A stretch of DNA of 64,000 nucleotides from Propionibacteriaceae bacterium (GTDB lineage: Bacteria; Actinomycetota; Actinomycetes; Propionibacteriales; Propionibacteriaceae). This document shows positions 18,563-25,905 of the stretch, one piece after another. The notes under the pieces were generated by a model that saw only the letters and a program-made list of their open reading frames with translations, had not been told where the DNA came from and ran no database searches. Position 1 is the first letter of the stretch; the number at the start of each line of letters is the position of its first letter. A program made the position numbers and the translations under genes. Location: contig JAISHO010000019.1 of the NCBI GenBank assembly GCA_031262485.1, positions 1 to 64,000 on the forward strand, read 5' to 3'.

Positions 18563-18575
18563 TAACGCTGTCTGG

Positions 18576-20264
18576 TCAGGAGACCGGTTCCAGGTGGGTG
18601 AGGATGAGAGAGGCAGCCGGCATCGTCATGTTGATGTCGGCGTAGGGGTCGGTGGCCGAGGGCCAACCGGTGTAGTACTTTTCCGAATACTGTCCCCAGC
18701 TGGGCCGTTCGAGGACGGAGACGGCCGGGATCTGTTCGACGAAGATCGTCTCGATCGTCTCGAGGGCGGCGGTGCGTTCGGCGTCGTCGGAGGTGGCGGC
18801 GTAGGTGGTGAGCGCGGCGGTGGCCTCCGGCGAGTCGAAGCGGCCGAAGTTGGAGACGGCGGTCTCGCCAATGGGGGCGAGGTAGGAGCCGCTCATGAAG
18901 TTGGCGTACATGTCATAGGGCGTCGCGCCGGCGTCCGTCCAGTGCAGGGCGGCGTCGAATTGGCCGACGTTGAGGGCTTCTTGCCACTGGTCGGGCGGCA
19001 GGTTGTTGATCTGAGCGTCGAGGCCAAGTTGGCGGAAGGAGTCGGCGATGATCTGGAGGTTGGCGTTGTAATCCGACCAGCCCGAGGGGTCGGGCAGGGT
19101 GACGGAGACGGGTTCACCGGTGGGCGCGACGAGCGCGTCACCGTCGTATGTGTATCCGTTGTCTGTCAACAGTTGGCGGGCGCCCTCGAGGTCGGTCGCC
19201 CACTGCTCGTTCTTGTATTTGTCGGCGATGTAGCTCTCCCCGGCCGTCGGCAAGCCGGTCACCGAGGTGATGGGCGCCGCGGCGCCGGTCGTGCCCGTCA
19301 CCGACATGGCCTCACGGTCGAGCACCATGGCGGCAGCCTTGCGCAGATTGAGGTCGGCGAAGGGGCCCTGGGCGGTGTTGAACCACAACGCATCGGCGTT
19401 GATGCCGGAGGGGAACCATGACTGATAAGCCGGATCCTTCGAGGTGAAGACCTCCTCATAGTTGGCGATGTACGTCCAACCCCACTGGACGTCGCCGGCG
19501 ACGAGCGCGTTCGTCAGGGCGGTGTTGTCGTTGAACTCTTGGTAGCGGATCTGCGGCACGGCGACCTCGCCGCCCCAATAATCCGGGTAGGCGTCGAGGG
19601 TGACGGCCTGTTCCGTCCAACTCGTCAGCGTGTAGGGGCCCGATCCGACGGGCTCTTGGTTGAGATCGGTCGTCGGATCGGCGATGGTCGACCAAATGTG
19701 CTCCGGCACGATGAAGAGCCCGTAGACCTTGAAGGTGTTCGTGAACTGCCCGGTCTCGAAGGTGACCGTGACCTTGTTGCCATCGGTGGTGATGGAGCTG
19801 TAAGGCAGGGCCTCGGCGTTGAGGGCTTCGTTGTCGGCCCGCATCTGGATCGAGAAGGCGACGTCGTCGGCGGTCAACGGTTCGCCGTCGTGCCATGTGA
19901 CATCGTCACGGACGGTGTAGGTGATGGCGGTGTAGTCGTCGTTCCACTCCCAGCTCTCAGCCAGCCACGGGGTGGGATCTTGGGCCGGGTCGATCTGGTT
20001 GACCTGGACGAGCGGCTCGTAGAGGGCGTAGGCGTAGCCCATGACACGGGCCGCCGACGACGACAGGAACGGGTTTGAGTTGTTCGTCTGAGGGCCGTCC
20101 GGTTTGCCGAAGGAGAGGACGACATTGGAGCCGCCGGCGTCGCCGCTCGGATCGGCGTTGGGGCTATTCGGGCTCTCGCCGGAGCAGCCAGCCAGGGCGA
20201 GCCCCGCCGCGATGGCGAGGGCGACGAAGGCGTGAGCCCGGGGGCGTTTTCTTGTGAGTTTCAT
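18576..20264 (-). CDS. Solute-binding lipoprotein, family 5 (peptide or oligosaccharide)
   Basis: A 562-aa family 5 binding protein. Signal peptide with lipobox LAGC, then YALYEPLVQVN, PWLAESWEWNDDYTAITYTV and DDVTWHDGEPLTADDVAFSI, the family hallmarks. Family 5 proteins bind peptides, but many in actinobacteria and Thermotoga bind cello- or xylo-oligosaccharides. The beta-glucosidase gene just upstream favours an oligosaccharide here (inference). It is the first gene of the minus-strand transport operon. Confidence 0.9.
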   Translation of the reverse strand: MKLTRKRPRAHAFVALAIAAGLALAGCSGESPNSPNADPSGDAGGSNVVLSFGKPDGPQTNNSNPFLSSSAARVMGYAYALYEPLVQVNQIDPAQDPTPWLAESWEWNDDYTAITYTVRDDVTWHDGEPLTADDVAFSIQMRADNEALNAEALPYSSITTDGNKVTVTFETGQFTNTFKVYGLFIVPEHIWSTIADPTTDLNQEPVGSGPYTLTSWTEQAVTLDAYPDYWGGEVAVPQIRYQEFNDNTALTNALVAGDVQWGWTYIANYEEVFTSKDPAYQSWFPSGINADALWFNTAQGPFADLNLRKAAAMVLDREAMSVTGTTGAAAPITSVTGLPTAGESYIADKYKNEQWATDLEGARQLLTDNGYTYDGDALVAPTGEPVSVTLPDPSGWSDYNANLQIIADSFRQLGLDAQINNLPPDQWQEALNVGQFDAALHWTDAGATPYDMYANFMSGSYLAPIGETAVSNFGRFDSPEATAALTTYAATSDDAERTAALETIETIFVEQIPAVSVLERPSWGQYSEKYYTGWPSATDPYADINMTMPAASLILTHLEPVS

Positions 20265-20425
20265 GGGAGGGAGACTCCTTGTGTGAGGGGTGGATCGGTG
20301 GGATGGGTGGTGAGTGGGTTGATGGGTCGGTCGACTGTGGGGAGACGAGAGAGGGTCTCCGCCCGGTTCGGGGGTCGTGGGTTCACGACGGTGGCGTCGG
20401 CGAGCCGCGCCGGCTTGATGAGCCG

Positions 20426-20465
20426 CCCAGCCCTCGCGGCCCGGGGTGGGATCTGGCGAGGGCTG
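20426..20465 (-). terminator. Hairpin terminator after the beta-glucosidase gene
   Basis: CCAGCCCTCGC (20426-20436) is mirrored by GCGAGGGCTGG (20455-20465), a perfect 11-bp stem. It lies 33 bp past the beta-glucosidase stop and before the binding-protein gene, so the two are probably separate transcripts. Confidence 0.7.
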
Positions 20466-20498
20466 GCGCGTTCTTTGACGGCCGCGCGGCGATACCGA

Positions 20499-23180
20499 TC
20501 AGGGGATCGGTCGGGGCCAAGAGACGGCGATGGCGCTCCGGATGTCGTCGAGGTCGTGGGCTAGGGAGATGGTGTATTCGCCTTCCGGAAGTGTCCATTC
20601 GTGGGCGGCCGGATCCCACACTTCGAAGACGCGCCGAGGCAGGCGGAGACGGGCGGTGACGCGTTCACCGGCGGCCGCGTCGACGACGGTGGCGGCGCCG
20701 AGCCAACGGACGGGGCGGGCGGGGGCGGCGATCCCGGTGGAGACGTAAGCCTGGACGGTCTCATGGCCGGGGCGAACTCCACCATTGCGGATGGTCAATT
20801 CGATGGTGACGCCATCGTCGTCGTGGGCGACGACCCTCGGCTCGCCGTAATCCCACGTCGTCCAGCCGAGGCCGAAGCCGAAAGGACGAGCCGGGGCGAC
20901 GCCACGGCGCAAATACGACCGATAGCCGAGGTCAAGGCCTTCGCGGTAGTCGATGACACCGTCGTCGTCGGGGATGCCGTTCGGCACCGGGACGTCCTCG
21001 AAACGGGCCGGGAGCGTCCAGGGCAGGCGTCCAGCCGGTTCGACACGGCCGGCCAGCGCGTCGGCCACACCACTCATGCCGGATTGGCCGGGGAACCAGG
21101 CCCACAACACACAGTGGGCCCGCTCCAACCAGGGAAGGAGCACGGGGGCGCCGGCGTTGACGACGACGATCGCGTCGGAGCGGGCGGCGAGGACCGCCTC
21201 GACGAGGTCGTTCTGATTGCCAGGCAGGTCGAGGTTGGAGCGGTCCCACCCCTCCGACTCGTAATCCGCGTTCGTGCCGACGACGACGACAGCGAGGTCG
21301 GCCGCCTTGGCCGCCGCGACCGCCTCAGCGATCATCTCCTCGGCGTTCGGCCCGGGCAGCCGATGGTGGATCGCGACGCGGGCGAAGCCGTGGCCGCCCC
21401 ACTCGTCGGTGCGGATGTATTGCAGGTCGGCGCTGAGGCGGACGATGGTGGAAACGGTCGCGGAATCGTCAGCCGCGGCGCTTCCCGTCTCCGTCCCCTC
21501 ATCTGACGGCGTGGGCGCCTCAGCGTTAGTGAGCGCGTCGTCCGATCCTGGCGTCGGAACCTGGACGGTCGTCGCATAGTTGGGCGGGGTATTGACCGAG
21601 GAGTCGATGAAGACTTCCCCGCCGGCCAACGCCGTCGACTCGTCGATGAGCGTCCCGTCGATGGTGATGCGGTGAGCGCCGACGGTGGCGAGGCCGATCT
21701 CGTGCTCCCCCGGCTCCGACAAGGCGATATCGGCGGTCACTCGCACCGTCGTCGTCCCGTCGGGCTGCTCGGTGATCATCCCGTCCCAGCTTGTCACCGT
21801 CGTCGTGGTGAGCACCGTGCCAGTGTCGTCGAGGGCGTCGATGCGCACTCCGGGCGCGCCGGTGGCCGGGTCCGTCGCCCTGGCGAAGTCGAGCTCCGGG
21901 GGGTTGAGGCGGGCGTCGGCTCCCTGGTGGAGGGTGATCTCGGCGCCGGGGAAGGCGTCGAGGAAGGCGTCGTCAGCCGGGATGACGGTGGCCACGTCGG
22001 GGTCGACGTGGGAGGAGCCGCCGCCTTGGATGTAAGGGTCGACGGCGTTGGGACCGATGAGGGCGATCGAGGAGACGGGGCGGTTGACCGGCCAAGGCAG
22101 GAGGTCCTCGCGATCTTCGAGGACGACGACGGAACGGGCGGCCAGGTAGCGGCTGAAGTCGCTGTCGTCGGCGAGGGTGGTGAAGCGCGGCCCGGCGAGA
22201 TGGTCGGGCAACTCCTCGAAGCAGCCGACTCTAGCCGCCCATCGCAGGATCCGAAGCGACTTGTCATCGATAAGTTCGAGGGGGACGGCGCCGGATTCGA
22301 CGAGTGCGAGAAGTTGCCCATGAGACCAGGGGCCGGCCGGGCCGGGCATGACGAGATCGAGGCCCCCCAGGGCCGGTTCGAGGGTCGTCTTCGTGGCCGT
22401 CCAATCACTGACGACGACGCCGTCGAACCCCCATTCCCCCTTGAGGATGCCGGTGAGGAGATGGTGGTGAGCGACGGCCGGGGCGCTCTCCGTACCGTCG
22501 TCGAGCTGGTTGTAGCTCGCCATGATCGACCAGGCGCCGGCGTCGCGCACGATCCGCTCGAAGGGGGCGAGGTAGACCTCACGCAAGGTGCGCTCGTCGA
22601 GCCGCGAGACGTACTCGGTGCGCAACGTCTCCGTCTCATTGGCGACGAAGTGTTTGACGCAGGCGGAGACGCCCACTTCTTGCATACCTTCGACGACGGC
22701 GCAGCCGAGATCCCCGCTCAACAGCGGGTCTTCGGAGAAGAATTCGAAATGCCTCCCACCCACCGGGGAGCGCTGCAGATTGACGACCGGCGCCAGCACG
22801 CAATCGCACCCATGGCGGCGCGCCTCCGCCGCGAAGGCGAAGCCCTGGCGGCGAGCCAAACGGACATCCCACGTGGCGGCCAGCGCGCTCGGCACCGGGA
22901 ACGACACCGACGTCTCCCCGGGATGCTCGCCCGTGCCCCGCACCCCGGCCGGGCCGTCCGAGACGACGACCTCCTCAAGACCGATCTCCGGGTAGCCGTT
23001 CAGGCGCCAAGCCGTCTTGCCCGTCAGCAGCTCGCAACGTTGACTGACAGTGAGCTGGGCGACGCGGCGACGCAGCTCGTCCTCGTCGATCCCCGGAACG
23101 ACCGGCTTCCCACCACCGTGGGCCACGGCGGCGGCCGACGACCCTCCGGCTTGCGAATTCGGGTGAACATCAGTGTTCAT
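20499..23180 (-). CDS. Glycoside hydrolase family 3 beta-glucosidase
   Basis: An 893-aa enzyme. The N-terminal barrel has VKHFVANETET and the catalytic nucleophile Asp in GVVVSDWTA (about residue 257); the second domain has YESEGWDRSNLDLPGNQ, the region of the general acid. A PA14-like insertion (SEPGEHEIGLATVGAHRITI) holds an extra acidic Ser/Thr linker, and a fibronectin-like domain closes the protein. No signal peptide, so it acts inside on imported beta-glucosides. Start ATG 23180. Confidence 0.92.
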   Translation of the reverse strand: MNTDVHPNSQAGGSSAAAVAHGGGKPVVPGIDEDELRRRVAQLTVSQRCELLTGKTAWRLNGYPEIGLEEVVVSDGPAGVRGTGEHPGETSVSFPVPSALAATWDVRLARRQGFAFAAEARRHGCDCVLAPVVNLQRSPVGGRHFEFFSEDPLLSGDLGCAVVEGMQEVGVSACVKHFVANETETLRTEYVSRLDERTLREVYLAPFERIVRDAGAWSIMASYNQLDDGTESAPAVAHHHLLTGILKGEWGFDGVVVSDWTATKTTLEPALGGLDLVMPGPAGPWSHGQLLALVESGAVPLELIDDKSLRILRWAARVGCFEELPDHLAGPRFTTLADDSDFSRYLAARSVVVLEDREDLLPWPVNRPVSSIALIGPNAVDPYIQGGGSSHVDPDVATVIPADDAFLDAFPGAEITLHQGADARLNPPELDFARATDPATGAPGVRIDALDDTGTVLTTTTVTSWDGMITEQPDGTTTVRVTADIALSEPGEHEIGLATVGAHRITIDGTLIDESTALAGGEVFIDSSVNTPPNYATTVQVPTPGSDDALTNAEAPTPSDEGTETGSAAADDSATVSTIVRLSADLQYIRTDEWGGHGFARVAIHHRLPGPNAEEMIAEAVAAAKAADLAVVVVGTNADYESEGWDRSNLDLPGNQNDLVEAVLAARSDAIVVVNAGAPVLLPWLERAHCVLWAWFPGQSGMSGVADALAGRVEPAGRLPWTLPARFEDVPVPNGIPDDDGVIDYREGLDLGYRSYLRRGVAPARPFGFGLGWTTWDYGEPRVVAHDDDGVTIELTIRNGGVRPGHETVQAYVSTGIAAPARPVRWLGAATVVDAAAGERVTARLRLPRRVFEVWDPAAHEWTLPEGEYTISLAHDLDDIRSAIAVSWPRPIP

Positions 23181-23294
23181 ATAAGTCCGTTCGTGACTCG
23201 ACCATTGCAACCGTCACAATGCGTGATAGATCATACGCCCATCGTCGCCGTCGATGCGATGGTGGCGACGGGCGATCAATGAAGGGGTGTGGTC

Positions 23295-24077
23295 ATGCCT
23301 TTCATCGACGACCACGCCCCCATTTCCCGGTCTCTTGACTATGAGAAGAGAATAGAACCCATGGCAGCAACGGGTGGCGATCGAACGCAGCAACTGACCG
23401 TTCTCGATGGCGTTGGCGAACCGGCGCCTCCGTCATCGTCGCCTGACGCGGAGTGGTTGACCGATCCAGACGGGCACCGCTACCTCCTCTTGCCCGCCGA
23501 CGTCACCCCGCACACCGCAGCGCAAGCCGCATTGACGACCGCCCTGGGCAACAAGGGTTCTGCCTACGAGGCGATCGGCGGGACCGACTATTCCTCGCGT
23601 TCCTTCGACGCCGTCGAGACTCGCCGCATCCGGCTCCGCCAAGTGGCTAACCGCTGGAGCTACCGCTTCCTCCCCTGGATGAGCCGCCACGGCGCCCGCT
23701 TCGTCACCACCCCCGAAGGCATCCTCCTCGGCCTCGGCCTCAGCTGGTGCGGCGGCGTCCTCACCCAACGCGGCGGCACGATCTGGGGCGACGTCTTCCT
23801 CCTCAACATCGACCGCTGCGACGATCCGGCCGAAGCGCTGCGCACCATCGTCGCCACCGGTCTCGTCCCGCGCACCCCGCCCAGCGACGGAGCCGGCGAC
23901 GACCTCACGTTCACCCGCCGCTCCCTCGCCCGCCTCCTCCACCACGAAGAGATCCACGCCCAACAATGGGCCGACCGCGGCGTCGTCGGATTCGCCCTCG
24001 CCTACCTGCGCGACCTCGTCACCCGCAACGAAACCCTCGAAGCAGCGGCCGGCCTCGGCGACGGCGGCTACCGCTGA
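23295..24077 (+). CDS. Uncharacterised protein with an HExxH-like motif
   Basis: 260 aa from the ATG at 23295 (GAAGGGG upstream). A central hydrophobic stretch (GILLGLGLSWCGGVL) is followed by RLLHHEEIHAQQWADRG. HEEIH fits the zinc-binding HExxH pattern, and the downstream LAYLRD resembles small actinobacterial proteins with an H-E-x-x-H-x-x-QW box. Activity is unproven and the third zinc ligand is not obvious. Divergent from the beta-glucosidase gene with about 114 bp between them. Confidence 0.6.
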   Translation: MPFIDDHAPISRSLDYEKRIEPMAATGGDRTQQLTVLDGVGEPAPPSSSPDAEWLTDPDGHRYLLLPADVTPHTAAQAALTTALGNKGSAYEAIGGTDYSSRSFDAVETRRIRLRQVANRWSYRFLPWMSRHGARFVTTPEGILLGLGLSWCGGVLTQRGGTIWGDVFLLNIDRCDDPAEALRTIVATGLVPRTPPSDGAGDDLTFTRRSLARLLHHEEIHAQQWADRGVVGFALAYLRDLVTRNETLEAAAGLGDGGYR

Positions 24078-24150
24078 GGTGGGACCGTAGCGACGCCTCC
24101 GCAGGCACTACGAGGCCACGGAAGTGGACCTGACAAGGTAAATCATCGCG

Positions 24151-24179
24151 ATGTCCTAATGTCCTAATCATTAGGACAT
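24151..24179. promoter_or_regulatory. Palindromic site plus half-site (left inverted repeat)
   Basis: ATGTCCTAAT-C-ATTAGGACAT is a perfect 10-bp inverted repeat (24159-24179), with an extra ATGTCCTA half-site on its left. The whole 29 bp is the reverse complement of the site in front of fic, apart from one base. Confidence 0.75.
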
Positions 24180-24209
24180 GGGCCCCGATGAGACCTCAAA
24201 GGGAAGATA

Positions 24210-24235
24210 GGGCCCTCTTGGGTAAAGAAGGGGAA
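24210..24235. repeat. 26-bp direct repeat, copy 1
   Basis: GGGCCCTCTTGGGTAAAGAA plus the next six bases recurs exactly at 25868-25893. The two copies bracket fic. Confidence 0.8.
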
Positions 24236-24286
24236 AGATGGGACCTCTCGAGCCAAGGAAGTCCTGCACCCGAAGCTTGTCGCCTT

Positions 24287-24330
24287 ATTCCCGAAAAAAC
24301 CGGGAATGGACTCCCGATTTTTTCGGGAAT
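24287..24330. repeat. Long interrupted hairpin
   Basis: ATTCCCGAAAAAA (24287-24299) pairs with TTTTTTCGGGAAT (24318-24330). After one mismatch CGGGA pairs with TCCCG around a 6-nt loop. It could terminate transcription on either strand, since a T-run follows the inner stem in both directions, or be the core of a small palindromic element. Confidence 0.75.
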
Positions 24331-24437
24331 GGGCAGGTGAGACCTCAAGAACAGGTGGAGCAACATATATTGATATAGGCTTCACCGTTTCCGCGCAATC
24401 GAGGCGACATACTTGTCGACGATCGAGCGCTGTAGAC

Positions 24438-24467
24438 TATGTCCTAATGATTAGGACATAAGGACAT
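24438..24467. promoter_or_regulatory. Palindromic operator overlapping the fic promoter (right inverted repeat)
   Basis: TATGTCCTAAT-G-ATTAGGACATA is a perfect 11-bp inverted repeat followed by an AAGGACAT half-site, ending 3 bp before the fic ATG. A possible -10 box, TAGACT (24433-24438), abuts it, so a bound protein would block fic transcription. Confidence 0.75.
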
Positions 24468-24470
24468 GAC

Positions 24471-25646
24471 ATGGATGCGATCTTCGAGCCTCCCCGCCTG
24501 AGCACGCATGACGAAGCGGTGCTCGGTGAGATCGAGGCGATCCGTCGTCAGCTTTCCACCGTGCTCCGCGCTCCACGCCGTTGGCAGGGGACCCTCAGAC
24601 GCTCCGCCCAAGCCAAGGCGATCCGGGGGTCGAACAGCATCGAGGGGTATCGCGTCAGCGAGGAAGACGCGGCCGCCGCCGTCGACGACGAACCGGCTCT
24701 CAACGCCGACCAGCAGACGTGGGCCGAGATCCTCGGCTACCGACGCGTTCTCACATACGTGCTCCAGGTGGCGACCAACCCTGAGTTCGCATTAAACGAG
24801 GGCGTCATTCAATCTATGCACTTCATGTTGCTCGACCATGATCTGTCGAAGAGCCCCGGTCTTTACCGAAACGGCCCCATTTACGTTGCCGACGAGCAGG
24901 GAACCGTCTACACCGCTCCCGAGGCCGAGCGCGTCCCCACGCTCGTCCGAGCGCTGGTGGACCAGGTGAACGACCAAAACGAACCGTCTCTCATCGCGGC
25001 CGCCATGGCCCATCTCAATCTCGTCATGATCCACCCCTTCCGCGACGGCAATGGGCGCATGGGTCGGGCGCTCCAAACCCTTGTTCTCGCGATGGATCAC
25101 ATCCTCGAACCGGCCTTTTCCAGCATCGAAGAATGGCTGGGAGCCAATACCGCCGATTACTACTCCGTTCTGGCGGCGACGGGAGCTGGCTCATGGAACC
25201 CGGAGCGCGACACGGAACTTTGGGTCCGCTTCAACCTCCGCGCCCACCATATGCAAGCGCAGACGGTGCGACGGCGCTTCGAAGAAGCCGGCCAGCAGTG
25301 GATCCTTCTCGACACGCTCGTTGAGACGAACCATCTCCCCGAGCGGACAGCGGAACTCCTCTTCGAAGCCCTTCTCGGTTTCCGCGTCACCCGCCCGTTC
25401 TACATTGCCCGCTCCGGGCTCGACGAACGCCAAGCCACCCGCGACCTCGCCCGGTTGACCGATCTCGGACTTCTCACCTCGCACGGCCAAACCAAAGGCC
25501 GCTACTACACCGCCGGCCCCACCCTGGCCGAATCCCACGCCAAACTCCGCGAAGAGCGGCTTCCCTTGGCCGACCCCTATCCCGATCTCATGGCCGAGGT
25601 GAAAGCAGAGGAAGCCCGAGTGACAAGACAACGGAATAACTCATAA
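24471..25646 (+). CDS. Fic-domain protein (AMPylase/NMP transferase, class II layout)
   Basis: A 391-aa Fic protein. The active-site loop HPFRDGNGRMGR is complete (about residues 188-199), so transfer of a nucleotide phosphate group to a protein target is expected. An inhibitory helix motif SNSIEGY lies before it (about residues 55-61), giving self-inhibition in cis. The C-terminus (ATRDLARLTDLGLLTSHGQT) is a winged helix able to bind DNA, which suits autoregulation through the palindrome touching its start. Flanked by 26-bp direct repeats. Confidence 0.9.
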   Translation: MDAIFEPPRLSTHDEAVLGEIEAIRRQLSTVLRAPRRWQGTLRRSAQAKAIRGSNSIEGYRVSEEDAAAAVDDEPALNADQQTWAEILGYRRVLTYVLQVATNPEFALNEGVIQSMHFMLLDHDLSKSPGLYRNGPIYVADEQGTVYTAPEAERVPTLVRALVDQVNDQNEPSLIAAAMAHLNLVMIHPFRDGNGRMGRALQTLVLAMDHILEPAFSSIEEWLGANTADYYSVLAATGAGSWNPERDTELWVRFNLRAHHMQAQTVRRRFEEAGQQWILLDTLVETNHLPERTAELLFEALLGFRVTRPFYIARSGLDERQATRDLARLTDLGLLTSHGQTKGRYYTAGPTLAESHAKLREERLPLADPYPDLMAEVKAEEARVTRQRNNS

Positions 25647-25662
25647 CTGCAGACCGATCTGA

Positions 25663-25687
25663 ATTGTCGCGACAGTGTCGCGACAAT
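25663..25687. repeat. 25-bp perfect palindrome, intergenic copy
   Basis: ATTGTCGCGACA, one central base, then its mirror. The same 25 bp occurs twice inside the DUF1016 gene (40782-40806 and 40890-40914), about 15 kb away. It lies 17 bp past the fic stop and could also act as a terminator hairpin. Confidence 0.85.
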
Positions 25688-25867
25688 CTGAACAGCGCTG
25701 TGACTAGCTCTAACACGTAAGACGGGGATGACTCCAGCATCGTCGGTCATCATCTTTTCTTCACGACATGGAGAGCAATGCAGCCGATGGAACCGTCAGC
25801 TCAATAATGAATCGCGACTCTGGGAACCCTCGACGGTCATCTCAGCGCGGAAGCAAAGGGTAAACTT

Positions 25868-25893
25868 GGGCCCTCTTGGGTAAAGAAGGGGAA
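25868..25893. repeat. 26-bp direct repeat, copy 2
   Basis: Identical over 26 bp to 24210-24235. Here it runs into the ribosome site of the AAA ATPase gene (start 25906). Confidence 0.8.
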
Positions 25894-25905
25894 GGGAAGG
25901 CCAGG

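Larger units (their letters stand above)
24078..24470. other. 393-bp intergenic region with paired inverted repeats and a long hairpin
   Basis: No plausible gene. It holds a 29-bp sequence at 24151-24179 that returns inverted at 24439-24467 with one mismatch, a central hairpin (24287-24330), a 26-bp sequence shared with the region before the AAA ATPase gene, and two GAGACCTCAA copies. It is either a double-operator control region for fic or a small MITE-like element. Confidence 0.6.
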
